Below are positions 43,773 through 51,840 of a stretch of DNA of 64,000 nucleotides, piece by piece. Position numbers and translations under genes: made by a program. Below the pieces are notes generated by a model. It did not search any database, had not been told where the DNA came from, and was given only the letters and a program-made list of their open reading frames with translations. Origin of the DNA: an uncultured Olsenella sp. (GTDB lineage: Bacteria; Actinomycetota; Coriobacteriia; Coriobacteriales; Atopobiaceae); assembly GCA_900314535.1 (NCBI GenBank), contig OMVT01000012.1, forward strand, positions 1-64,000, given 5' to 3'. Each line of letters begins with the position of its first letter. Positions within the stretch are counted from its first letter, which is position 1.

Positions 43773-43807
43773 ACTAGGATTAAACACCTTTGGCCTGATG
43801 GTGTCAA
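43757..43807 (-). promoter_or_regulatory. Promoter and dyad operator of the candidate small RNA
   Basis: TTGACA (43802-43807) and TTTAAT (43779-43784), both read on the minus strand, are 17 bp apart. An imperfect dyad, TAATTCC (43757-43763) with GGATTAA (43777-43783) in plus orientation, overlaps the -10 and start point and closely resembles the dyad upstream of cysK. Confidence 0.6.
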
Positions 43808-44092
43808 TAGTAAACCAAAGAAAACTTTGTTGCATGGAGGAATTGCGCACTGAATTGTGCAGCGTTTCCGCTGGCTGACAGGCGTGCCTATGCATGGCGA
43901 GTAAGGTCCTCATGCATGTTCGGACAGAGCTGGCTCGAATCTGTGCCATATCGCTGGCTGATATCAGGACATTCTGTTTCAGGCAGGAAAACTCATAGGG
44001 AACGTAGATGCCCACCTGCTTGCGCGTGCGCTAGGGTACGCATATCAAGAAAGCAACAGGCTTTCTTTCAGCCAGCCGGAAAGGGGATCGAG

Positions 44093-44200
44093 ATGGAATG
44101 CGCTTCTTCCAAGCACGCTGAAGCAGCTCTCTCCTCTGTCGGTGCAGCGGCTGTCCTCGGCCTACGAATTACCATGGCCGTACCTCGCATCTGGCTATAG
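44093..44200 (+). CDS. Candidate leader peptide upstream of the Liv transporter
   Basis: A 35-codon frame with GAAAGGGGATCGAG before its ATG lies 197 bp upstream of livK. Its last third, GLRITMAVPRIWL, uses CTA (Leu) twice, ATT (Ile) and GTA (Val), codons that are rare in this genome, as in leucine-control leaders. CTGTCCTCG inside it (44151-44159) can pair with CGAGGACAG (44261-44269), and GCTGCGG/CCGCAGC forms a hairpin just after its stop. No T-rich terminator follows, so the attenuation idea is tentative. The rest of 43810-44397 shows no convincing gene. Confidence 0.35.
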   Translation: MECASSKHAEAALSSVGAAAVLGLRITMAVPRIWL

Positions 44201-44397
44201 CCGGCGGGGGAGGCCTTCTGAGCTGCGGGAATGGTAGCCGCAGCGCTTCTGTTGCAGCAGCGAGGACAGATTGTTTCAGAAAAGAATCTCAAAGTTACTG
44301 ATACATCAAAACCTGTCGGTTCTTGCAAAGCTGCTTTCCAATTGGTCCTAAGTTCTCTATCAGAGCTTCAAGGCACAACAGAAAGGGAGAATCTGTT

Positions 44398-45582
44398 ATG
44401 GCAAGCATCTCACGTCGTTCGTTCCTGAAGGCAACCGGCGCTTCTGCCGCTGCTCTTGGCCTGGCAGCCTGCGGCAACTCGGGCTCCGGCTCCTCTGACT
44501 CCAGCTCGATCAAGCTGGGTGTTCTCGGCCCCTATTCGGGCTCCGTCGCACAGTACGGCCTGGCCGTCCGCAATGGCGTGGAGCTCTACTTCTCGCTGAA
44601 CCCAAAGATCAATGGCAAGGACGTCGAGCTCGACGAGATGGATGAGAAGGGCGATGCCACCGAGGCTGTCAACGCCTACCAGAAGATGGTCGAGAATGGC
44701 GATGTCGCAATCATCGGCGACGTCACCTCGACGCCTTCCATCGCTGTGGCCCAGCAGTCCGTAAACGACAACATGCCGCTCATCTCTGCATCTGCAACGG
44801 CTGCTGGCTTTGTCCAGTATGGCTCCAACGCCTTCCGTGCCTGCATCACCGACCCGTATCAGGGCAAGCTCATGGCAGACTTCGCTGCAAAGCAGGGCTA
44901 CAAGACGGTCGGCACGATCTACAACTCCGGCGGCGACTACGAGAAGGGCGTCAACGACGCATTCGTCGAGGAAGCCGGCAAGAAGGGCATCACGATCACG
45001 ACGCAGCAGGGCTATGCTGACGGCGACGTCGACTTCAACGGCCAGCTGACCGCCATCATCGCTACGAGCCCTGATGCCATCTTCTGCCCGAACTACTACC
45101 AGGACGACGGCAAGATCGTCACCCAGGCTCGCCAGCAGGGCTACAAGGGCGTCTTCATGGGCGCCGATGGCTGGTCCAACATCGTGGGCGGCTCCGAGGA
45201 GTACGCATCCGCTGAGGACCTCGAGGGCTGCTACTATGACTGCTCCTTCGTCTCCGAGAACCCGGACGAGAAGATCCAGAAGTTCATCTCCGACTACAAG
45301 GCAAAGTTCAACGACGAGCCGTCGAACTTCTGCGCCCTCGGCTACGACGCTGCCATGGTCATGGCCAACGCCATCGAGACCGTGGAGAAGGACGGCAAGG
45401 CCAAGGCTGGCACTGCCGACTACTCCCAGGCCATCATCGATGCTATCGCCTCTGGCTCCGTTGACGGCGTGACCGGCACGATCAAGTACGAAGGCACGGG
45501 CGACCCGGTCAAGCCGACCCTGGTCATTACGTTCAAGGGTGGCGCGCAGGAGGTCTTCCAGACCGTCGAGGCAGAGTCCTAA
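44398..45582 (+). CDS. livK: Branched-chain amino acid ABC transporter substrate-binding lipoprotein
   Basis: A 394-residue periplasmic-type binding protein (Leu/Ile/Val family) that delivers ligand to the LivHM permease. It has a twin-arginine-like start (SRRSFLKATGASAAALGLAA) ending in lipobox LAAC with Cys25, so it should be an exported, membrane-anchored lipoprotein. The mature part begins IKLGVLGPYSGSVAQYGLAV and has the usual Ser/Thr pocket region SASATAAGF. AGAAAGGGAGAATCTGTT precedes the ATG. A terminator separates it from livH, probably raising its expression over the permease. Confidence 0.93.
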   Translation: MASISRRSFLKATGASAAALGLAACGNSGSGSSDSSSIKLGVLGPYSGSVAQYGLAVRNGVELYFSLNPKINGKDVELDEMDEKGDATEAVNAYQKMVENGDVAIIGDVTSTPSIAVAQQSVNDNMPLISASATAAGFVQYGSNAFRACITDPYQGKLMADFAAKQGYKTVGTIYNSGGDYEKGVNDAFVEEAGKKGITITTQQGYADGDVDFNGQLTAIIATSPDAIFCPNYYQDDGKIVTQARQQGYKGVFMGADGWSNIVGGSEEYASAEDLEGCYYDCSFVSENPDEKIQKFISDYKAKFNDEPSNFCALGYDAAMVMANAIETVEKDGKAKAGTADYSQAIIDAIASGSVDGVTGTIKYEGTGDPVKPTLVITFKGGAQEVFQTVEAES

Positions 45583-45608
45583 GACGCAAGCTCATAGCTC
45601 AGCCAAAG

Positions 45609-45648
45609 GAGCGGGCATCCGGCCAAATGCCGGGCGCCCGCTCTTCTT
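45609..45648 (+). terminator. Terminator between livK and livH
   Basis: GAGCGGGC/GCCCGCTC with inner CCGGC/GCCGG, followed by TTCTT. In a liv operon this would act as a partial terminator giving excess binding protein. Confidence 0.8.
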
Positions 45649-45781
45649 GGGCTCGAGGATACGCAGGTAAACGGCCTGTTACCATTGAGATACTAGCTAT
45701 AGCAATTTCTTCTTTTCTTCTTGGGCGAAGCTATTCTAAATATCGAGTATTTAACCATTGCTATGAAAGGGGTGGTCAGGC

Positions 45782-46657
45782 ATGACACTCGTCACGCAGA
45801 TCATGAACGGTCTGCAGCTGGGCAGCGTCTATGCGCTTGTGGCCCTGGGCTACACGATGGTGTACGGCATCATCCTGCTGCTCAACTTCGCACACGGCGA
45901 CATCATCATGGTCGGCGCCTACATCTCATGGATTGTCATGTCCCAGCTGGGCATGCCTCCATTTGTTGCTGTCGTACTCTCTATCGCAGGCTGCACGCTG
46001 CTCGGCGTACTCATCGACAAGGTCGCCTATGCGCCGCTTCGCAATGCGCCGCGTCTGTCGATCCTGATCACGGCCATCGGCGTCTCCTACTTCCTGGAGA
46101 ACGGCGCACAGCTCGTCTTCGGCGCTGACGCAAAGGTTGTGCCTTCCTTCATCGATTCCACGACAGTCGAGATCGGCGGCATGCAGATCTCGTCGGTCGC
46201 CCTTCTTACGGTCATCGTGACGGCCATCTCGACAATCATCCTCACGCAGCTGGTGGACAGGACGAAGCTCGGCAAGGCCATGCGTGCCGTCTCTGAGGAT
46301 ATGGGTGCTGCACGTCTCATGGGCATCAATGTGAACAACACGATTTCCTTCACGTTCGCTGTGGGCTCTGCGCTTGCTGGCATCGGTGCTGTCCTCTACT
46401 CGATGGCATACAGCCAGGCGACGCCGACCATGGGCATCATGCTCGGCACGAAGGCCTTCGTCGCAGCAGTCCTCGGTGGCATCGGCTCGATTCCAGGCGC
46501 CGTCATCGGCGGACTCCTCGTCGGCTTTGCCGAGGTGGCTGTCTCTGCTGTGGGCCTCTCCGTCTGGAAGGATGCTGTCGTCTTCCTCCTGCTCATCATC
46601 GTCCTCATCGTGAAGCCGACGGGCATCCTCGGCCGTCCGATGTCCGAGAAGGTGTAG
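45782..46657 (+). CDS. livH: Branched-chain amino acid ABC permease LivH
   Basis: A 291-residue membrane permease with about eight helices. It opens QIMNGLQLGSVYALVALGYT and MVYGIILLLNFAHGDIIMVG, hallmark LivH sequence, and carries the ATPase-coupling loop GKAMRAVSEDMGAARLMGIN. GAAAGGGGTGGTCAGGC precedes the ATG. LivM begins 9 bp after its stop. Confidence 0.96.
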   Translation: MTLVTQIMNGLQLGSVYALVALGYTMVYGIILLLNFAHGDIIMVGAYISWIVMSQLGMPPFVAVVLSIAGCTLLGVLIDKVAYAPLRNAPRLSILITAIGVSYFLENGAQLVFGADAKVVPSFIDSTTVEIGGMQISSVALLTVIVTAISTIILTQLVDRTKLGKAMRAVSEDMGAARLMGINVNNTISFTFAVGSALAGIGAVLYSMAYSQATPTMGIMLGTKAFVAAVLGGIGSIPGAVIGGLLVGFAEVAVSAVGLSVWKDAVVFLLLIIVLIVKPTGILGRPMSEKV

Positions 46658-46666
46658 GGGATAACA

Positions 46667-47782
46667 ATGGCTGAAGCAATCAACAGGGCGTACCGCACGC
46701 TCTCTACCAAGCAGCGATACCTCATCAATTCGATCCTGGTCGTTGCTTTTCTCGCAATCGGCGAGCTCATGATTTCCGGAGGCGTCATCTCCCGCTACCA
46801 GACGACGGTCCTGGAGCAGGTCGGCATCTACATCATCATGGCAGTGTCGCTGAACATCGCCACCGGCTACCTGGGACAGCTTCCTCTGGGCCATGCCGGC
46901 TTCATGTCGGTCGGCGGCTACTCCTGCGCCATCTTCATCATGCGCATGGCTGACGTCTTCGGTGTCGGCACCCGCGACTTCTCGACGGGCACACCCCAGG
47001 CAATGCTGCTCTTCGTCTGCGGCCTCATCTTCGGCGGCCTCTGCGCTGCCCTTGCCGGCCTCATCATCGGCATCCCGGCCCTGCGCCTCAAGGGCGACTA
47101 CCTTGCCATCGTCACGCTCGGCTTCGCTGAGATCATCCGTGTTGTCATGCTCAACATCGACGACGTCCTCGGCTTCCAGCTCACGGGCGGCGCCAAGGGC
47201 CTGACGGGCATCCCGTCCTACACAAACTTCCTGAACACGTTCATAGTCGTCGCCATATCGCTCTTCCTGATCCACACGATGATGAAGAGCAGGCACGGAC
47301 GCTCGATCCTGTCGATCCGCGACAACGAGATCGCCGCAGAGTCTGTGGGCGTCAACACGACGTACTACAAGACGCTCGCCTTCGTCGTCTCTGCCTTCTT
47401 CGCCGGCATCGGCGGCGGCCTCTATGCAGGCTGCGTCGGCGTCATGATGCCTGCCAAGTTCGGTTTCATGAAGTCGATCGAGATCCTCGTCATGGTCGTC
47501 CTCGGCGGCATGGGCTCCATGCTCGGCTCCGTCCTCTCCGCGACCGTCCTCACGATCCTGCCTGAGGCACTGCGTGCCTTCTCCGACTACCGCATGGTCG
47601 TCTACGCAGTCGTCCTCATCGTCGTCATGATCTTCCGTCCGCAGGGCCTCATGGGCACCTACGACTTCTCGATGGGCAATACGATCGAGAAGATCATGAA
47701 CGGCCAGTTCCCCTGGAAGAAGCAGAAGAAGGAAGAAGCAGTAGCAGAAGAGACGAAGGAGGTGGCGAAAGATGGCCGATAG
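46667..47782 (+). CDS. livM: Branched-chain amino acid ABC permease LivM
   Basis: A 371-residue permease pairing with LivH. Typical segments are YIIMAVSLNIATGYLGQLPL, GHAGFMSVGGYSCAIF and the coupling loop GRSILSIRDNEIAAESVGVN. The C-terminal cytoplasmic tail is rich in Lys/Glu (KKQKKEEAVAEETKEVAKD) and overlaps the start of livG by 11 bp, showing coupled translation. Confidence 0.96.
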   Translation: MAEAINRAYRTLSTKQRYLINSILVVAFLAIGELMISGGVISRYQTTVLEQVGIYIIMAVSLNIATGYLGQLPLGHAGFMSVGGYSCAIFIMRMADVFGVGTRDFSTGTPQAMLLFVCGLIFGGLCAALAGLIIGIPALRLKGDYLAIVTLGFAEIIRVVMLNIDDVLGFQLTGGAKGLTGIPSYTNFLNTFIVVAISLFLIHTMMKSRHGRSILSIRDNEIAAESVGVNTTYYKTLAFVVSAFFAGIGGGLYAGCVGVMMPAKFGFMKSIEILVMVVLGGMGSMLGSVLSATVLTILPEALRAFSDYRMVVYAVVLIVVMIFRPQGLMGTYDFSMGNTIEKIMNGQFPWKKQKKEEAVAEETKEVAKDGR

Positions 47783-48665
47783 CCCGAATGAGATCAAGCG
47801 CAAGCGTCAGCGCGAGGTGCTGCTTCCGGTACCGACGCCCAACCTGGTCACCGAGCGCGACTTCGGAAAGCCGCTCGTCCTCGAGGTCGAGCACCTCGGC
47901 ATCGACTTCGGCGGCCTCACGGCAGTCGATGACTTCAACATCGCAATGGGCCCGACCGAGATTGCCGGCATCATCGGCCCGAACGGCGCCGGCAAGACGA
48001 CGATCTTCAACCTCCTCACGAAGGTCTACCAGCCGACCCGCGGCACGATTCTTCTGAACGGCGTCGATACCGCCGGCATGAACACGATCCAGGTCAACCG
48101 CCTCGGCATCGCCCGTACGTTCCAGAACATCCGCCTCTTCAGCCAGATGACGGTGGAGCAGAACATCCTTGTCGGCATGAACAATTCGATGAACACCTCG
48201 CTTCTCCAGGACATGCTGCGCTTCCCGGCGCACTGGAAGGAAGAGAAGGAGTTCCACGACAAGGCAATGGATCTCTTGGGCATCTTCAACATGCAGAAGT
48301 ATGCCAATGAGCTTGCAGGAAACCTGCCCTATGGTGCACAGCGCCGCCTCGAGATCCTGCGTGCCCTGGGCACGAATCCGAAGCTCCTGCTTCTCGACGA
48401 GCCTGCCGCCGGCATGAACCCGAACGAGACCGAAGAGCTCATGGAGAACATCCAGAAGATCCGCGATGACTTCCAGATCGCCATCCTTCTGATCGAGCAC
48501 GATATGGCTCTCGTCATGGGCATCTGCGAGATTGTCGGCGTCCTCGACTACGGCAAGATCATCTGCAAGGGCACGCCGGAAGAGGTACAGTCCGATCCGC
48601 GCGTCATCGAGGCATACCTCGGCAAGCAGGGTGCCAAGGCTGCCAAGGAGGCGGTGGAGAAATGA
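47772..48665 (+). CDS. livG: Branched-chain amino acid ABC ATPase LivG
   Basis: A 297-residue ATPase. Walker A is GPNGAGKTT (about residue 73), the signature NLPYGAQRRLEIL, Walker B LLLLDEPAAGMNP and the switch His in LIEHDMALVMGI. A 35-residue N-terminal extension of basic residues precedes the first strand and is longer than in most LivG. It overlaps livM upstream and livF downstream (ATGA). Confidence 0.96.
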   Translation: MADSPNEIKRKRQREVLLPVPTPNLVTERDFGKPLVLEVEHLGIDFGGLTAVDDFNIAMGPTEIAGIIGPNGAGKTTIFNLLTKVYQPTRGTILLNGVDTAGMNTIQVNRLGIARTFQNIRLFSQMTVEQNILVGMNNSMNTSLLQDMLRFPAHWKEEKEFHDKAMDLLGIFNMQKYANELAGNLPYGAQRRLEILRALGTNPKLLLLDEPAAGMNPNETEELMENIQKIRDDFQIAILLIEHDMALVMGICEIVGVLDYGKIICKGTPEEVQSDPRVIEAYLGKQGAKAAKEAVEK

Positions 48666-49369
48666 CCATGCTGAAGGTTGATGACCTCCAGGTCTACTAC
48701 GGCGCAATCCACGCCGTGAAAGGAATCTCCTTCGAGGTCAACGAAGGCGAGATTGTCTCCTTGATCGGTGCCAACGGCGCCGGCAAGTCGACGACTATGA
48801 ACACGATTGCAGGCCTCATCAAGCCGAAGGAAGGCAAGATCGTCTACAAGGACGAGGACATTACAGGCCTTCCTGCCCACAAGATCGTCGCGAAGGGCAT
48901 GGCTCTCTGCCCCGAGGGCAGGCGCGTCTTCTCGCATCTGACGGTTCAGGAAAACCTCGAGATGGGCGGCTACTTGAGGACAGCCGCGGAGAACGCGGAC
49001 ACGATGGAGAAGGTCTATACGTACTTCCCGCGCCTGAAGGAGCGCAAAGCCCAGACGGCCGGCACGCTCTCCGGCGGCGAGCAGCAGATGCTTGCCATGG
49101 GCCGTGCTCTCATGAGCCACCCGCAGCTCCTCATGCTCGACGAGCCTTCGATGGGTCTGGCACCTATCCTCGTCGACGAGATCTTCGACATCATCGAGAC
49201 GCTCAACAAGGTGGGCACGACGATTCTGCTCGTCGAGCAGAATGCCCAGATGGCCCTCTCGATTGCAGACAGGGGCTATGTCCTCGAGGTCGGCAATATC
49301 GTCCTCACGGGCACCGGCAAGCAGCTCCTGAACGATCCTGCCGTCAAGAGCGCCTACCTTGGCGGCTGA
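48662..49369 (+). CDS. livF: Branched-chain amino acid ABC ATPase LivF
   Basis: A 235-residue ATPase completing the transporter. Walker A GANGAGKSTTMN, signature TLSGGEQQMLAMGRAL, Walker B LLMLDEPSMGLAP and switch VEQNAQMALSIADRGYVLE are all intact. Its ATG overlaps the livG stop. The gene ends at a strong terminator, closing the livKHMGF operon. Confidence 0.96.
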   Translation: MTMLKVDDLQVYYGAIHAVKGISFEVNEGEIVSLIGANGAGKSTTMNTIAGLIKPKEGKIVYKDEDITGLPAHKIVAKGMALCPEGRRVFSHLTVQENLEMGGYLRTAAENADTMEKVYTYFPRLKERKAQTAGTLSGGEQQMLAMGRALMSHPQLLMLDEPSMGLAPILVDEIFDIIETLNKVGTTILLVEQNAQMALSIADRGYVLEVGNIVLTGTGKQLLNDPAVKSAYLGG

Positions 49370-49401
49370 GACCATACAGCAGACAGATCGAGCGCTACAG
49401 G

Positions 49402-49436
49402 AAGGAGAGCATCCACGGGATGCTCTCCTTTCTTCT
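49402..49436 (+). terminator. Terminator of the liv operon
   Basis: AAGGAGAGCATCC region: GGAGAGCATCC pairs perfectly with GGATGCTCTCC around ACG, followed by TTTCTTCTT. Confidence 0.92.
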
Positions 49437-49500
49437 TGCCGCCGAAATGAGCGTGTGAGCTGGCAGCCGGGTCATGAGGCTCCATGCTTCTGGGATTCGT

Positions 49501-49992
49501 TCATCTGACTTCAGGATAGCGGGACCTCTGGCCAGATTCGATAAGCCAGCTATAGGTCTCGATGGAACAGATGTCGTAGGCTGCACGGTGCTCGCCATCT
49601 ATCACGGCATCTTCCTTGTCGTACCAGATCTTGGCTTCCACCTCATCGCCAATCTTGGGCTCTGGGCCATATGTCCTCTCGGTGTGGTCGTTCCGGATGA
49701 GCATCAGGGTATCGCCCGCCTCTGGCAGGGAGGAGCCGTCCTTTTCTGCCTGGACTGCCGCTGCACCGGTTGCGTCCGCATCTGCGACTCTGATTTCGAT
49801 ATAGGCGATGCTGCCATCGTCGTCGGACGCATCGGAGAAGGTTCTGATATCTTCGACGGTTCCGGCAACAGTCGCGAGAGGCGGGACATAGTTCGATACG
49901 CCTTCAGCGTGGGAAAAGCCCGCTATGAGAGCGATTTCGGCGATAGCCAAGGCAGCCAATGCGGCAGCTGCCACCATGAATGCCTTTCGCAT
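49501..49992 (-). CDS. Exported or membrane-anchored protein, unknown
   Basis: A 163-residue protein with an N-terminal hydrophobic segment (RKAFMVAAAALAALAIAEIA, about residues 2-28) without a lipobox, so a signal peptide or membrane anchor. The remainder is an acidic beta-rich domain (TVAGTVEDIRTFSDASDDDG, AYIEIRVADAD, KIGDEVEAKIWYDKEDAVID) reminiscent of an OB-like barrel. Family unknown. ATG 49992 has GGAGG five nt upstream. It lies downstream of a small membrane protein gene on the same strand. Confidence 0.65.
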   Translation of the reverse strand: MRKAFMVAAAALAALAIAEIALIAGFSHAEGVSNYVPPLATVAGTVEDIRTFSDASDDDGSIAYIEIRVADADATGAAAVQAEKDGSSLPEAGDTLMLIRNDHTERTYGPEPKIGDEVEAKIWYDKEDAVIDGEHRAAYDICSIETYSWLIESGQRSRYPEVR

Positions 49993-50073
49993 GGGAGCCT
50001 CCGGTCTTTGGACGCAAGCAAAACATGAGGAGAATCGGTCTGCGCATGAGAATCCGACCAAGGGAGAAGCTTC

Positions 50074-50448
50074 TTATCGGACAGTTTTCTTCGCAGGCAC
50101 GAGATTGAGGGTGCAGAGATAGGCGAGGCAGGCTGGAGCGCAAGCGAGGGCAAAGGCCGCTCGTGGCCAGAAGCCGAGAAGAAGATGCGCGCAAACCGCC
50201 AGAAGCGCTGCTGCTGGCGCAAGACAGGCGAGGCGCAGGGCTTTGGCACGGGTGTACGTCCTGTCAAAGACGCGGCAGGAAGCCTTGTGCCAGGAGATGA
50301 GCATGCAGCAGGAGAAGAGAAGGACGAAGATGATGAGGGCGGGGCCCGCCCAGACAGATGCGTCCGCTGCCGATGCGATGAGCACAAGATAGCCTGCCAG
50401 GAGATAGGCATCAGCTGTCTCTGCGAACTTTGTCTTCCGCTTCTTCAT
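50074..50448 (-). CDS. Small membrane protein, unknown
   Basis: A 124-residue protein with three or four membrane helices (YLLAGYLVLIASAADASVW, ALIIFVLLFSCCMLISW, LRLACLAPAAALLAVCAHLL, AAFALACAPACLAYLCTL) and basic ends. No family recognised. GGAGATG precedes the start. It may be co-transcribed with the gene downstream (49501-49992). The promoter would lie in the 400-bp structured gap to its right. Confidence 0.6.
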   Translation of the reverse strand: MKKRKTKFAETADAYLLAGYLVLIASAADASVWAGPALIIFVLLFSCCMLISWHKASCRVFDRTYTRAKALRLACLAPAAALLAVCAHLLLGFWPRAAFALACAPACLAYLCTLNLVPAKKTVR

Positions 50449-50520
50449 CTCCGGCTCCTCTTGCTGGTGGCAGAAAAAGGATGTTCTTAGCCTCCTTGCA
50501 GGGAAGCGTACCCGATGGCG

Positions 50521-50622
50521 GGAAAGTGCGGTACCTGGCGTGCTGGGTTTCGGCCAAGGGAATATTGCTTTCGGGAAGTGCTCCTGCTGGATGGCAGGGC
50601 AAAGCCGAAGTGCGCACTTTCC
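50521..50622. promoter_or_regulatory. Nested inverted repeats in divergent intergenic region
   Basis: Three helices nest in 100 bp: GGAAAGTGCG/CGCACTTTCC (50521-50530 with 50613-50622, 10 bp perfect), TTCGGC/GCCGAA (50549-50554 with 50604-50609) and CCTGC/GCAGG (50583-50587 with 50594-50598). The last outer arm also forms the palindrome AAGTGCGCACTT. The arrangement suggests a folded RNA or a multi-site operator between the small membrane protein (minus) and the LytTR gene (plus). Confidence 0.45.
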
Positions 50623-50785
50623 GGTACTCAGGTGCTGGAGGCCCGGGCTGTGCGGATGGCAGGTTTTCCGCCGCAGACGGCATATTATCCTGCTTCGATA
50701 TCGCTTTCATCTGGTTAGACATGTATTTGTTCGCAATAACCCATCGTTCGTTAAGAATCTGCAATACAAGGTTCAATAATTGGTA

Positions 50786-50803
50786 TATCTGTACAGACAG
50801 ATA
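50786..50803 (+). promoter_or_regulatory. Perfect dyad upstream of first LytTR gene
   Basis: TATCTGT-ACAG-ACAGATA is a perfect inverted repeat with 7-bp arms, 45 bp before the LytTR start. A CGTTAA element resembling half of a LytTR-binding repeat lies at about 50750. Confidence 0.5.
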
Positions 50804-50847
50804 ACGATGCGGCGCTTCTTGCAGGACACGCCAAAAAGGTGGTTGCC

Positions 50848-51660
50848 ATGAAGGGTACGCTCTCGGAGAAAGCACTGCGAACATCCGAAGAGATTGTCCG
50901 CGCTTTGTGGAGACAGGATCCAGAGTCCTGTCGTCCCTATCTGCATGAGAGCTTCACCTATATCGGACCGAGCGCGGACGAGTACTGCCTTGTCCCGCAG
51001 TCGCTTGATGCCTATATGGACCATATGCCGAAGGACGGCATCGAGGCCAAGAAGATCTCCGAGGAGTATTTCCAGGTGCGCGTGCAGAGCCCGCACGGGA
51101 TGCTCGTGACAGGACACGTGCTTGCGTCGTATCCGATAGGGCCACATGAGGTGGCCTTCCACCGCTTCCGTGTCACGCTGCTCTGGACCGTCGAGGACGA
51201 CAGGCTCCAGCTTGTGCATCTCCATATCTCGACCCCGACGTGGCAGAGCCATGGGCAGAAGACGATGCATGGAGAGGAGCAGGAGGGCGATGCCAGCACG
51301 GTCTCCGTCCGTCTTCATCCTGATTCCCATCCTCTTGTCATGCGCGATTCCTCGGGTGTCGCCCACTTCCTCGATGCAGATGCTGTCATCTATCTCGAGG
51401 CAGAGCGGCAGTACACGATGGTGCATACGGCGGAGGGCATCTTCCGCCTGGCAAAGGTCCTGGGCAAGGTCGCAGCCGAGCTGCCGCCGAACTTCCTGCG
51501 TGTCCACCGCGGCTTCTTGATCAATGTCGCCCATGTGCGGGAGATCCATACGCGCCAGATCATCCTCGATGAAGGGACGGCTATTCCCATGCCGGAGCGT
51601 CGCTCTGTGCAGGTGCGCAGAGAGGTGGAAGAGGCAATCCGCGCGCTTGGAAGGGCATAG
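50848..51660 (+). CDS. LytTR regulator with N-terminal NTF2/SnoaL-like domain
   Basis: A 270-residue protein. Residues 1-135 look like an NTF2/SnoaL-type cone fold (RPYLHESFTYIGPSADEYCL ... FHRFRVTLLWTVEDDRLQLV), which could bind a small ligand. Residues 165-265 are a LytTR DNA-binding domain (VIYLEAERQYTMVHTAEGIF, FLRVHRGFLINVAHVREI). There is no receiver domain and no neighbouring histidine kinase, so it is not a classical AgrA-type regulator. ATG 50848 has AAGGTGG five nt upstream. A paralogue follows on the same strand. Confidence 0.82.
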   Translation: MKGTLSEKALRTSEEIVRALWRQDPESCRPYLHESFTYIGPSADEYCLVPQSLDAYMDHMPKDGIEAKKISEEYFQVRVQSPHGMLVTGHVLASYPIGPHEVAFHRFRVTLLWTVEDDRLQLVHLHISTPTWQSHGQKTMHGEEQEGDASTVSVRLHPDSHPLVMRDSSGVAHFLDADAVIYLEAERQYTMVHTAEGIFRLAKVLGKVAAELPPNFLRVHRGFLINVAHVREIHTRQIILDEGTAIPMPERRSVQVRREVEEAIRALGRA

Positions 51661-51699
51661 CAGCTTTCTGTCTTTCACGTTTGGGAGGGATGCAGCAGC

Positions 51700-51744
51700 A
51701 AAGACCGGCAATGCTGAGCTTTCTGTTCAGCGTTGCCGGTCTTT
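51700..51744 (+). terminator. Long hairpin between the two LytTR genes
   Basis: AAAGACCGGCAATGCTGA pairs with TCAGCGTTGCCGGTCTTT, 18 bp with one G-T wobble, around a 9-nt loop. It lies 40 bp after the first LytTR stop and likely ends its transcript. Confidence 0.8.
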
Positions 51745-51840
51745 CGTGACCTCTTCGACTTTTTCGCTGCTAGGCACGTTAAACTCATTACGCACATACG
51801 TAAGAAACGAAACGATTCATGTCTGGAGCTTGCGGGTTCC

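Noticed and set aside
43921-43950. tRNA-like T-loop sequence GGCTCGAATC
   Set aside because: No matching acceptor stem, D arm or anticodon arm could be folded around it. No tRNA gene was found anywhere in the window.
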